This document shows positions 45,643 through 54,244 of a stretch of DNA of 64,000 nt, piece by piece; the first letter of the stretch is position 1, and every line of letters begins with the position of its first letter. Location: positions 22,888-86,887 of the forward strand of contig PATI01000049.1 of NCBI GenBank assembly GCA_002712335.1. The letters run 5' to 3'. The notes beneath the pieces were generated by a model that saw only the letters and a list, made by a program, of their open reading frames with translations, was not told the origin of the DNA and made no database searches. This DNA is from Rhodospirillaceae bacterium (GTDB lineage: Bacteria; Pseudomonadota; Alphaproteobacteria; MPNO01; UBA2964). A program made the translations under genes and the position numbers.

Positions 45643-47052
45643 TTAAACGAAGGCTGGCGACCCATGAGAATTGGCTATGCTCTCAGCGGCGAGTAAACCT
45701 ATACAAAATGACTTAATTAATCCACCCACGTAAGAAGCCGAGGGGCCACCTTCTATCCCGCCAACTGTTGAACCGGCCGCATACAAACCCGGAATGGGGC
45801 AGCCGTTTCTGTTTATCACTTCCCCTTTCCCATTAACTGAGACTCCCCCAGAGGTAACAGTAATTCCGGCACAAAGTGGGATGGCATAAAATGGTGGTTT
45901 GATAATTGGGCGAGCTGAATATTTCGTCTGGGTTCTGGGTGGTGAGAGAAAAGCTTCTTTTTGACACAGAAATTTATTGTAAGATGTAATGGTCGTTGCA
46001 AGCTGTCTCGCATTCAAATCAGCTTTTTCTGCTAACCCCTGAATTGTGGAGGCTTTGAGAATAGTTCCACCTGCATCAGGAAGAGAGGGGTTGGGCGGCA
46101 CGTTGTCCGTTGTTTTAGCTTCTTCCCAAACGTCAGAGTCAAAAATTGCTGTTGTTGATAGGGGGTCATCTATGCGGGCTATGGAGTTTGCAAGATAAAT
46201 ACCCCCAAGCCCTTCATCGGAAAATCTCTTTCCACTAGTGTTGACAACGATACTAGTTGAACAAATCACATCGACCTGTGGGTATGGCCATAATTTTTCG
46301 TTAGTCATTGCATCTCTGCTCAAGACATGTCCGTAAAAGCAATCCATCCCTGCTATATTTGCCCCGACTTCTATAGCCATCCTAAGTCCATCCCCAACCC
46401 CGGTGCCTGCATTACGTTGTTGGAGTTTAGTTATTGAACAACCGATATATTTTTCAACAAGTTTGGGGTTACCTTGAAAACCACCATCAGCGATAACAAC
46501 GGACTTTGCTAATAGGTCGTGATGAACTCCTTTGTTTGTTGCCTTTAGACCAATAATTTTTCCATTTTCGAAATATAACTTTTCCGCCCTAGTTCCAAGT
46601 CTAATTTCCCCCCCATTTTTAACGAGTTTGTTAGCCATTTTTTTTAGGAGTAAGTTTGCTCCTCCAGTTTCCCAATCCAATCCCGCTCTCATTTCTCGTA
46701 GGGGTGAAAGCATGGGCATATGATCTATTCTTCTTGGGTGGTCCTCAAAACTGGCACCTTGAACTTTAAGCCAATCAATAGCCCTGCGGGCATTTTGTCC
46801 AATTGAAACAGCAAGATCTGTTCGGGCACAGCCGCCTGCATTGTTGATAATGGTGTCGGTAAGTTCTCTCGGGTTAGTCCACGGTGTATTAAAGGCGACA
46901 TGACAAGACCCTGTAGAATAACGGGAATTGCATTGATAATTCTCATCTTCGCCCGCTTCCAATATCAGTGGATGTAGTCCGAGTTCGGCAGCTCTAATAC
47001 CCACAGTCAGTCCTGCAAAGCCAGCTCCGATTATTATAAGGTCAAAAGACAT
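45643..47052 (-). CDS. FAD-dependent dehydrogenase (tricarballylate/fumarate-reductase flavoprotein type)
   Basis: 469 residues, FAD_binding_2 family. The dinucleotide motif IIIGAGFAGLTVGIRAAE is at 6-23, followed by EAGED and STGSCH. The C-terminal FAD loop is IPGLYAAGSTVGGIEGGPSASYVGG (about 424-448). The order suggests TcuA-like or 3-oxosteroid-dehydrogenase-like chemistry on a carboxylate. No dedicated electron acceptor gene (TcuB) is seen. Transcribed with the VOC gene upstream (11 bases) and AbrB gene downstream. Confidence 0.83.
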   Translation of the reverse strand: MSFDLIIIGAGFAGLTVGIRAAELGLHPLILEAGEDENYQCNSRYSTGSCHVAFNTPWTNPRELTDTIINNAGGCARTDLAVSIGQNARRAIDWLKVQGASFEDHPRRIDHMPMLSPLREMRAGLDWETGGANLLLKKMANKLVKNGGEIRLGTRAEKLYFENGKIIGLKATNKGVHHDLLAKSVVIADGGFQGNPKLVEKYIGCSITKLQQRNAGTGVGDGLRMAIEVGANIAGMDCFYGHVLSRDAMTNEKLWPYPQVDVICSTSIVVNTSGKRFSDEGLGGIYLANSIARIDDPLSTTAIFDSDVWEEAKTTDNVPPNPSLPDAGGTILKASTIQGLAEKADLNARQLATTITSYNKFLCQKEAFLSPPRTQTKYSARPIIKPPFYAIPLCAGITVTSGGVSVNGKGEVINRNGCPIPGLYAAGSTVGGIEGGPSASYVGGLIKSFCIGLLAAESIANSHGSPAFV

Positions 47053-47063
47053 TAATATCCTTA

Positions 47064-47936
47064 TTACTCGATAAAAATTACGGTTGCCCCAGCGGTCTCA
47101 GAACTCGAAATCTGAATACCTGTCTTTATTTTTTTATGTTCAATAGAATTTTCCTCTAAAAATGTTCGGGTTTGATTTAAATTAATGGACCTGATTTTTA
47201 TAATAGCTGGGAAGGGGTTTGAAGGCACATCAATTTCGTAGTTTTCTCTTAAAAATTTGCTAGTTGTAAGGACGAAATTACCTTCACCTAAATTAAAATG
47301 GTAGCTTTCCAAATTCTTGACTGGGCTTATTCCAAAAAAGCGCTGGTAACGTTCCGTGGCCTCTGAGGGTTTATCGACTGAGACAACTATTTCTTCAAGT
47401 GATGAAGCACCGTTGCGATGTGTCATGTAACGTTGCTGCCACAAATAACTTTTTGTGAGATGCCTTATAGCGAGTACCCGTCCTTCAGGCATATCTGTGG
47501 GCACTAGTCTTACAAGGTTAAATTTAGCTACTCGAGTTCCTCTTGGTGTTTCAAGTTTCCTCGACAGATTGTAAACACCATTTTTACTAAATCCCTCTGC
47601 ACTAAGTCTCTCAGATAATGCGCTGGGATTATTGCAACCAAAAGCGAGGATGTGGATCCCTTCGTAGCGAGATAGAAATTGTGGGATTTTATTGTCATAA
47701 AGTTTTGGATTTATAATTCCCATTAATTCCAGATAACCCTGTTGAAGCATGATGCAGACATTTGCACAGCCCCACTGCACTACCTCACCACCAGCGGTTA
47801 TGGCACCCGAATGTTGTGATACGGGTGTTACACAAAATCCAAGATGCTCAAAAGATTTAGATGTGTTGGCAAGATCATGAACGATCAATGCGACATGGTC
47901 CAAACTTTGTATCTTATCTTGTCTGAGTTCAATCAT
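47064..47936 (-). CDS. VOC-family protein (Glyoxalase_3-like)
   Basis: 290 residues, two VOC half-domains. The first opens SLDHVALIVHDLANTSKSFEHLGF with a possible ligand His15; the second starts near residue 177 (SLEEIVVSVDKPSEATERYQRFFG). Could be a ring-cleaving dioxygenase-like or lactone-hydrolysing-like enzyme; metal ligands in the second half are not obvious. First gene of a three-gene operon (VOC, flavoprotein, AbrB), divergent from UbiD 2. Confidence 0.75.
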   Translation of the reverse strand: MIELRQDKIQSLDHVALIVHDLANTSKSFEHLGFCVTPVSQHSGAITAGGEVVQWGCANVCIMLQQGYLELMGIINPKLYDNKIPQFLSRYEGIHILAFGCNNPSALSERLSAEGFSKNGVYNLSRKLETPRGTRVAKFNLVRLVPTDMPEGRVLAIRHLTKSYLWQQRYMTHRNGASSLEEIVVSVDKPSEATERYQRFFGISPVKNLESYHFNLGEGNFVLTTSKFLRENYEIDVPSNPFPAIIKIRSINLNQTRTFLEENSIEHKKIKTGIQISSSETAGATVIFIE

Positions 47937-48031
47937 AAATACTCCAGTAAATATTTAATTATCCTGCTTGATTTGCAAGAAACTCGAAAGGGCGGATATG
48001 CTAGTATATCGGATTAGTGCAGGAGCCGGAC

Positions 48032-49627
48032 ATGATTAATAGTTTTAGGGAAGTACTCAAAGACTTGCGCCAAAAGGGGCATGTAGAGGATATCACAAAA
48101 CCAGTTGATATTCGGCACATCGCTGCATTGGTAGATGAGTCAGAAAAAGCCTTAGTTTTTCACAATGTTAATGACTACAGTATGCCCGTTGTTTCGGGGG
48201 TGGCAAACAGTCGAGAACGAATAGGAGCTGCATTTGGTTGCTCATATGAGGATGTTTATAAACTACTTGATCTAGGGCTTTCAGAACCCATTGAACCAAA
48301 ACTTATAAATGGTGGTCCAGTGCGTGAAGTTTTTATTACCGATGATGAGGTTGACCTATTTGAATTGCCTGTACCCCTTTTTTCAATTCATGATGGTGGG
48401 CCTATGATCACCGCTGGTGTGACAATCGCTAAGAATGCTAGCGGATCACTAAATGCAGGAATTTATCGTTTTTTGTTGCGGGAAAAGAATATTACAGGAA
48501 TAGATATTGTTACGCCTAACGATCTCCAACTTTTGGCATTAGAGGCTTTTCGCCGTAATGAGTCATTACCGATAACGATAAATATCGGGACACATTTAGC
48601 TATAAATGTAAGTGCTACATACAGGGCTCCAATGAATCAGAATGAATTGGCGATAGCAGGTGGCTTAATGGGAACCGCAGTTCGTCTTACACCGGGTGAG
48701 ACAATTGATGTGCCGTGTATTTCGGATGCAGAGATTGTATTGGAAGCCGAGATTTTGCCAACAGGCTGGACAAAACCAGAAGGACGCTTTGGTGAGTTTA
48801 CACGTCTGATGGGAGGGCTTCATTGGAACCCTCATGTTCGGGTCAAAGCGATTTCCATGCGCAGAGACGCCATGTATTATGCTCTTCACATGCCCTGGGA
48901 GGTAATTTTGCCTGGTGCACCCAACCGAGAGGCGGCGGTAAGACGCGCTTTTAATACAGCTAATATAGACTTAGTTAACGTTAATATTACACCTGGTGGA
49001 TCTTGCTATTTTCACGCAATTGTTTCGATTCGTAAAAGGCCGGGAGATGCCAAACACGCCATAATGGCCGCACTCGTCGCTTCTGATATAAAACATGTTG
49101 TTGTTGTTGATGAAGATATCGATGTTTTTAGCGGTACTGATGTTGAGTGGGCAATTGCTACCCGTGTCCAAGCTGACCGAGATATTATCACGATTCCAGA
49201 TCTTCGAGCTAAACCATTGGACCCAAGTTTACACATCACACCCGGTAGAACTCCCATAACAAGCAAATGTGGAATCGACGCAACGATCCCAGATGATTTG
49301 CCCCGTGAACGTTTTGAACGCATTGAATACGCCTACGCGGGACAGGTAGATATTAAAAATTATTTAGGCGATTCAGAGGCAGAAGAACAGGTTGGTCCGG
49401 TGGCTGATATTAATATTTTTGATCTCGCCTTACGCATAGAAGCCTTGATAGAAAAAAAACCATTATATTTTGATGCCCTCACTAAAAAATTTGAGGCAGA
49501 GGGATTCAAGGCAGTGACTAAGGCATTAGGAGAATTACATTCTGCGGGTAAACTTTGGCAGGATACTCAAGGGCGTCTTTGTCTCACTGGAACGGATTTT
49601 GCGGCGGAGCCGCCCCCTTCTCTTTAG
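48032..49627 (+). CDS. UbiD-family prFMN-dependent decarboxylase 2 with C-terminal extension
   Basis: 531 residues. The prFMN-site arginine is R146 in GIYRFL, acids E250 and E255 in EGRFGE. The UbiD fold ends near residue 440. The last 80-90 residues look like a winged helix: INIFDLALRIEAL, LYFDALTKKFEAE, AVTKALGELHSAG and the wing QGRLCL. ATG 48032 has CAGGAG six bases upstream, beating a GTG five codons earlier. It is divergent from the VOC-flavoprotein operon. Substrate unknown; the extension may be for assembly or regulation. Confidence 0.88.
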   Translation: MINSFREVLKDLRQKGHVEDITKPVDIRHIAALVDESEKALVFHNVNDYSMPVVSGVANSRERIGAAFGCSYEDVYKLLDLGLSEPIEPKLINGGPVREVFITDDEVDLFELPVPLFSIHDGGPMITAGVTIAKNASGSLNAGIYRFLLREKNITGIDIVTPNDLQLLALEAFRRNESLPITINIGTHLAINVSATYRAPMNQNELAIAGGLMGTAVRLTPGETIDVPCISDAEIVLEAEILPTGWTKPEGRFGEFTRLMGGLHWNPHVRVKAISMRRDAMYYALHMPWEVILPGAPNREAAVRRAFNTANIDLVNVNITPGGSCYFHAIVSIRKRPGDAKHAIMAALVASDIKHVVVVDEDIDVFSGTDVEWAIATRVQADRDIITIPDLRAKPLDPSLHITPGRTPITSKCGIDATIPDDLPRERFERIEYAYAGQVDIKNYLGDSEAEEQVGPVADINIFDLALRIEALIEKKPLYFDALTKKFEAEGFKAVTKALGELHSAGKLWQDTQGRLCLTGTDFAAEPPPSL

Positions 49628-49650
49628 ATTTCAGATGGGTTGATTAACTT

Positions 49651-50523
49651 TTATTTAGAAGACTGCTTTCTCAACCACTCTTTTAAGGTTTTAACCGCTG
49701 ATTCGCGTGCCTGACCATTTGAACCAACAGTTACATATCTTTTTCTATGTTTTTTCCACTTTGCGTTTTGGCTTATTCTTGTTTTGATTGGCAGATTAGG
49801 GTGATCAAATGCATGGTGGGCACCTTTGTATGCAATATATTTTGCTGGAAATCCGGCTTTTGCGGCACTTGCTATCATTTTTATGCAAGGTTTAGGCCAC
49901 GTCCAATTGTCGGCTAAGCCAATAAATACAAGTACGGGCGCATATGGTTCATAACGATCTCTAACTCGTCTTTTTAGTGTTATACAGCCTGGGTAAAAAG
50001 CTGCTGCGGCCTTAAATCGGTATCCTTCACCAAAATACGCTACTCGGTCTTCGCGAAGGCTTGCCAATGCTGCCATGGCACCATTTGACCATCCGATTAA
50101 AAAAACCTGATTCTTATTTAAGAACGGCTGTTTACTCAACCAAGCAAGCCCACCATATGCGTCAAAAGGACGATCATCAATAGAATGTAAAGGTCTATTT
50201 TTTTTCTTACACATTGTACGAAAACCACGAGGTGTAAATCCGTCCACAGCCAATACGATATATCCCCATTTTAAGAAACGTTTTATCCATGATGCGGAGT
50301 TAGTCCTTAAATTGCGGGACCTAGTGTAAAGACCGGAACAGCCATGCATCATTACTATGGCGGGAGGTTTGCTAACATTCTTTGGTTTAAATAACTCGCC
50401 ACGGATAACTGTTCTTTCATTATCCAAACTTCTGAATGTTACAACCTCTCGGGCATTCATACAATTTTGTGCCAGAATACAAAGACAAATAAATATAAAA
50501 GTTGTTCCTCTATATTTTGACAT
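49651..50523 (-). CDS. Secreted dienelactone-hydrolase-family alpha/beta hydrolase
   Basis: 290 residues. A signal peptide (about 1-22, FIFICLCILAQNCMN) suggests export; Cys18-Ala pattern near the end is not a clear lipobox. The catalytic Ser sits in GWSNGAM (about 149), Asp in FIGLADNW, His in GAHHAFDHP near 240. The oxyanion region is MMHGCSGLYTR. Possibly lactone or ester hydrolysis in the periplasm. Convergent with UbiD 2, 23 bases away. Confidence 0.82.
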   Translation of the reverse strand: MSKYRGTTFIFICLCILAQNCMNAREVVTFRSLDNERTVIRGELFKPKNVSKPPAIVMMHGCSGLYTRSRNLRTNSASWIKRFLKWGYIVLAVDGFTPRGFRTMCKKKNRPLHSIDDRPFDAYGGLAWLSKQPFLNKNQVFLIGWSNGAMAALASLREDRVAYFGEGYRFKAAAAFYPGCITLKRRVRDRYEPYAPVLVFIGLADNWTWPKPCIKMIASAAKAGFPAKYIAYKGAHHAFDHPNLPIKTRISQNAKWKKHRKRYVTVGSNGQARESAVKTLKEWLRKQSSK

Positions 50524-50594
50524 TGTACTAGCTACTTTACTTTAAGAATATAAATTCTTCGGGTTAAACGAATCCAATAAAGCCTAAAAAAATG

Positions 50595-50608
50595 TTATTG
50601 GCCAATAA
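50595..50608. promoter_or_regulatory. Perfect 14-base palindrome upstream of zur
   Basis: TTATTGGCCAATAA is its own complement. It is 63-76 bases before the zur start and 72 bases before the divergent hydrolase start, in a 147-base shared control region. It is distinct from the Zur box and could be a second operator. Function not known. Confidence 0.4.
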
Positions 50609-50634
50609 AACTTTCATGGAACAAAAGTTTAATT

Positions 50635-50647
50635 GATATAATATAAC
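50635..50647. promoter_or_regulatory. zur box: Predicted Zur box upstream of zur-znuC-znuB
   Basis: GATATAATATAAC is a near-palindrome one base off the alphaproteobacterial Zur consensus GTTATANTATAAC. It covers the candidate -10 TATAAT (50637-50642), 23 bases before ATG 50671. Binding there would block transcription under zinc repletion, so autorepression of the whole operon is the natural reading. Confidence 0.7.
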
Positions 50648-50670
50648 GTTAGGTATTATTGGAGACACCT

Positions 50671-51189
50671 ATGAATAAAGTATATGAAAACACTGACGTG
50701 ATTAAGCCCTTTCAGCCAAAAGTCCATAATCACCTAGAGTGTATTTCTGAGGCAATAACAGCGGCGGAGCTTTGGTGTGAGAAAGAAGGTCTGACATTTA
50801 CGCCATTGCGTCGTAAGGTTTTAGAATTAGTGTGGTCGAGTCACGGATCGATTACAGCTTATGAGTTGCTTGAAGGCTTGAGGGAAACTGGCCGTAAGGC
50901 TGCTCCGCCGACAGTTTACAGGGCCTTAGAGTTTTTATTAGAAAATGGACTCATTCATCGGATCGAGTCCCTTAATGCCTATGTAGGCTGTGGTGATCCT
51001 AAACGCCGCCATGGTGGGCAATTTCTGATATGCCAGGACTGTAAAACTGTCGCAGAACTAGATGATAATGATATTGTTCGAGCGGTAATAAGCCGGGCCG
51101 ATTCAATGGGTTTTACGGTGTCTCAACAAACCGTGGAGGTGGTGGGAAAATGTGCTGATTGTGCCGCCGAATCCGAGAAGGCCCTTTAG
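50671..51189 (+). CDS. zur: Zinc uptake regulator Zur (Fur family)
   Basis: 172-residue Fur-family repressor. The winged helix lies in about 30-110 (FTPLRRKVLELVWSSHGSIT, PPTVYRALEFLLENGLIHR). The structural zinc cysteines are CQDC (121, 124) and CADC (161, 164). The His/Cys pattern around Cys107 and His114 is of Zur rather than Fur type. TTG 50659 is possible, but GGAG six bases before ATG 50671 favours the latter. Adjacent znuC and the Zur box identify it as Zur. Overlaps the znuC frame by up to 38 bases. Confidence 0.92.
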   Translation: MNKVYENTDVIKPFQPKVHNHLECISEAITAAELWCEKEGLTFTPLRRKVLELVWSSHGSITAYELLEGLRETGRKAAPPTVYRALEFLLENGLIHRIESLNAYVGCGDPKRRHGGQFLICQDCKTVAELDDNDIVRAVISRADSMGFTVSQQTVEVVGKCADCAAESEKAL

Positions 51190-51970
51190 CTTGGCTGACG
51201 GGGCCCTCATCCGCGCGACAGGAGTTACAGTTAACAGGGGCGGTAAGCCGGTTATTGATAAAATCAATCTAGCTGTACACCCTGGTGAGATCTTAACATT
51301 GGTGGGGCCCAATGGTGCAGGTAAAACTACACTAATTAATGCTATTCTTAATTTGATAAAATGTGATGGTGGTTTGGTTGAAAAAAAACCAGGCCTAGTG
51401 GTTGGCTATGTACCACAGCAACTGGAAATTGATTCCACATTACCAATCGATGTAAGGCGATTTCTTTATCTCGGGACTAAGAAAATTTTGCAGGATTTGG
51501 AATTGGTTCTCGAAGAGGTCGGCTTTACTGCTTCTCTAACCACTCCTGTGCAAGGTCTTTCAGGGGGAGAATTACGACGGGTATTGTTGGCGAGGGCTTT
51601 AATTCGGGAGCCGGAATTACTAGTCTTAGATGAGCCCACCGCTGGCATTGATTATATGGGGCAGGGCGAACTCTATAAGCTGATTAGAACCATTCGTGAT
51701 CGTCGCAATTGCGGTATATTATTAGTTTCCCATAATCTACATCTGGTGATGGCGGCAACGGATCACGTGATTTGTCTTAACACTCATGTCTGTTGTGAAG
51801 GAAAACCCGATATAGTTAGCCGTAACCCAGCATATATCGAATTGTTTGGAGAAGATACTGTAAATCCGACAATGGCGTTTTACACGCACAAACATGATCA
51901 CCGACATGATCATACGGGAGCTCCTGTTCCGGTTAAAGAAAGGCAAACGCATGGCGACGCCAATGGATGA
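51152..51970 (+). CDS. znuC: Zinc ABC transporter ATPase ZnuC
   Basis: ATPase of the high-affinity zinc importer. Walker A GPNGAGKTT (52-60), the signature LSGGELRRVLLARAL, and Walker B LLVLDEPTAGID. Its C-terminal tail is histidine-rich (HKHDHRHDH), as common in ZnuC and possibly metal-sensing. Start is uncertain: GTG 51152, GTG 51161 or TTG 51191, the last having GAGAAGG nine bases upstream and lying just after the zur stop. The stop overlaps znuB. Confidence 0.93.
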   Translation: MLIVPPNPRRPFSLADGALIRATGVTVNRGGKPVIDKINLAVHPGEILTLVGPNGAGKTTLINAILNLIKCDGGLVEKKPGLVVGYVPQQLEIDSTLPIDVRRFLYLGTKKILQDLELVLEEVGFTASLTTPVQGLSGGELRRVLLARALIREPELLVLDEPTAGIDYMGQGELYKLIRTIRDRRNCGILLVSHNLHLVMAATDHVICLNTHVCCEGKPDIVSRNPAYIELFGEDTVNPTMAFYTHKHDHRHDHTGAPVPVKERQTHGDANG

Positions 51971-52757
51971 TTTCCTTTTATTTGCGTTTGCTGCTGGATT
52001 CGGTGTGACGATGGTTGCAGGACCGTTGGGTTGTTTTATGGTCTGGCGAAGAATGTCGTATTTTGGTGCAACACTATCGCATTCTGCACTTCTCGGAGTG
52101 GCGTTAGGCCTTATGCTTGGTATTAATACGTTGGTGGGAGTGACTGGGGTTTGTCTAGCGATTGCAATGACCCTCTATGCAATAGAGTCTGATTACAGGT
52201 TTTCTTCAGACACGATACTTGGCATTTTAGCCCATGGAATATTAGCACTAGGATTAGTGGTAGTAGCCTTTCTAGAAAATGTCACCATAGATCTAATGGG
52301 GTATTTATTTGGAGATATTTTATCAGTATCACCCTTTGACCTAGTATGGATTTATGCTGGAGGAGCTTTTTGCCTCGTGTTGTTGAGCTTTATTTGGCGC
52401 GGGTTGTTGTCAATGACTGTACATGAAGGCCTCGCTTTTGTTGACGGAATAGAAGTAGGTAAAATTAGATTAATATTTATGTTAATGATTGCGTTCGTGA
52501 TAGCAATCTCAATGAAAATAGTTGGGATTTTGCTTATAATTTCTCTATTGATCATTCCACCGGCGACGGCGAGAATATTTGCTCGAACACCAGAGCAGAT
52601 GGCTTTTTACGCGGTGCTTTTGGGTTGGGTAGCGGTGTTAGGTGGGTTGAGTGCTTCTGCGAATCTTGATGTTCCTGCTGGTCCTTCGATTGTCGTTGTT
52701 TCTATGCTTCTATTTTTCCTTGCGGCTATGCCTGGTTTGGCAAAGGGGCGGATGTAA
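51951..52757 (+). CDS. znuB: Zinc ABC transporter permease ZnuB
   Basis: ABC-3 type permease, 269 residues, about eight to nine helices. MVWRRMSYFGATLSHSALLGVALG is the conserved N-terminal block; SMTVHEGLAFVDGI and the ILLIISLLIIPPATAR segment are typical. A longer frame starts at 51894, but ATG 51951 (or 51963, ATGGATGA) after the His-rich tail of ZnuC fits the family start. It overlaps znuC by 20 bases. No ZnuA gene follows. Confidence 0.93.
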   Translation: MATPMDDFLLFAFAAGFGVTMVAGPLGCFMVWRRMSYFGATLSHSALLGVALGLMLGINTLVGVTGVCLAIAMTLYAIESDYRFSSDTILGILAHGILALGLVVVAFLENVTIDLMGYLFGDILSVSPFDLVWIYAGGAFCLVLLSFIWRGLLSMTVHEGLAFVDGIEVGKIRLIFMLMIAFVIAISMKIVGILLIISLLIIPPATARIFARTPEQMAFYAVLLGWVAVLGGLSASANLDVPAGPSIVVVSMLLFFLAAMPGLAKGRM

Positions 52758-52843
52758 ATTCGAGTTAAATCAAAAATGTTAAAAGCAAAGTTATATGTTA
52801 AACTTGATAATAAAATTTATATCTTTAGTAACGGAATTTTCAA

Positions 52844-54244
52844 ATGAATAAAGACCTAAGATCTTTCATAGGGGAAGCGCGCCAACTGGGGTCAGCATTT
52901 TACGCTAATGTATCAAGGCCCGTTGATCCAATTTTTGAACCTTGCGTGATACAACAAAAGTTAGCTGCAGACGGGCGCTATCCAGTAATTCGTTGTGAGA
53001 AGGTCAAAGGCTCTGAATATCCGCTGGTTACTAATGTTTTTGGAAATTATGACCTTCTTGGACTGGCACTGGGTGTAGATCCGCTGGAACCCAAAAGCGC
53101 GATTTTACAGCGCTTTATTCAAGGGGAGGCTAACCCCATTCCTACTAAAACTGTGCAGCGTGCGGACGCCCCCGTAAAACAACGCATTTTCATAAATGAA
53201 GATATCGACCTATCGAAATTACCCATCATACATCATGCCGAGAATGATTCTGGTAAATATATCACAGTTGGGGTTCTAGTCGTCAAAGATCCAGACACCG
53301 GTGTGCTTAATGCGGGAATGTATCGCCACGAATTGCAAGGAAAAAATTTGCTTGGCTGTATGTTTAATCCGGCCCATCACGGTGGCTACATATATCGGCG
53401 CTACAAAGAACTAAACAAGCGCATGGAAGCAGTCCTCTTTTTAGGTCATCATCCTGCGGCTCTTATTGGGAGCTTGTGTGAGGGGCCAATGGATTTAAGC
53501 GAACTGGAAGTAATGGGAGGAATGTTAGGCGAGCCACTAGAGGTTGTTGATGGGGAAACCGTTGATATTCCCGTGCCAGCTTTTGCAGAAATTGCAATTG
53601 AGGGCTATTTAGATCCATCCAATGAAACTAATGATGGTCCTTTTGCGGAGTTCACGGGGTATTATGGTCCTGCAAAAGATCCAGTGGGTATGATGAATGT
53701 CACAGCGGTTACAATGCGAGAAGATGCAATATATCATGACCTAGATCCTGCTCATCAGGAACATAACCTAGCTGGTACCTTGAGCCTTGAGAGTACAGTG
53801 TATGATAACGTTAAACATCTTTGTCCGACTGTCACTGGGGTCTATATGCCAGTTTCCGGATCATGCCGGTTTACCGTCTATGTCTCGTTAAAGAAAAGAG
53901 TGCCCGGAGAGGGAAAATCCGCGGGCATGGCGGCGTTGACAGCAAACCCAAATATAAAAATAGCTATTGTAGTTGACGATGACATCGACATTTATGATGA
54001 ACAAAAGGTATTGTGGGCAATTGCCACCACTTTTGAAGCGGACAGGGATATGGCAATAATACCCAATGCTATGGGGTCTCATTTAAATCCAGCAGCATAT
54101 GGAGAGGTGCGCACTGAATCGGGTCCCATGAATACAAAAGTAATCATTGATGCGACACGACCGGCAACTCTTCATTTTGAAGAGCCTATCAAGCCGCCAA
54201 GGGAGGTATGGGAGAAAATTAATTTGGAAGAATACCTAGATTAG
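52844..54244 (+). CDS. UbiD-family prFMN-dependent decarboxylase 3
   Basis: 466 residues, the shortest of the four here. The arginine is R161 in AGMYRHEL. The acid pair is Asp264 and Glu269 in DGPFAE, where the usual first residue is Glu and the fifth is Gly. The rest of the UbiD blocks (GGMLGEPLEVVDGE, EGYLDPSN, AIVVDDDIDIYDE) are intact. It starts 86 bases after znuB with no clear own promoter noted and is convergent with the LldD-like gene, overlapping by four bases. Whether it is active as is cannot be told. Confidence 0.86.
   Translation: MNKDLRSFIGEARQLGSAFYANVSRPVDPIFEPCVIQQKLAADGRYPVIRCEKVKGSEYPLVTNVFGNYDLLGLALGVDPLEPKSAILQRFIQGEANPIPTKTVQRADAPVKQRIFINEDIDLSKLPIIHHAENDSGKYITVGVLVVKDPDTGVLNAGMYRHELQGKNLLGCMFNPAHHGGYIYRRYKELNKRMEAVLFLGHHPAALIGSLCEGPMDLSELEVMGGMLGEPLEVVDGETVDIPVPAFAEIAIEGYLDPSNETNDGPFAEFTGYYGPAKDPVGMMNVTAVTMREDAIYHDLDPAHQEHNLAGTLSLESTVYDNVKHLCPTVTGVYMPVSGSCRFTVYVSLKKRVPGEGKSAGMAALTANPNIKIAIVVDDDIDIYDEQKVLWAIATTFEADRDMAIIPNAMGSHLNPAAYGEVRTESGPMNTKVIIDATRPATLHFEEPIKPPREVWEKINLEEYLD

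Noticed and set aside
48665..49323. Minus-strand frames inside UbiD 2 and similar ones inside UbiD 1 and the coxL genes
   Set aside because: Antisense shadows of long conserved genes; no motifs or start signals.
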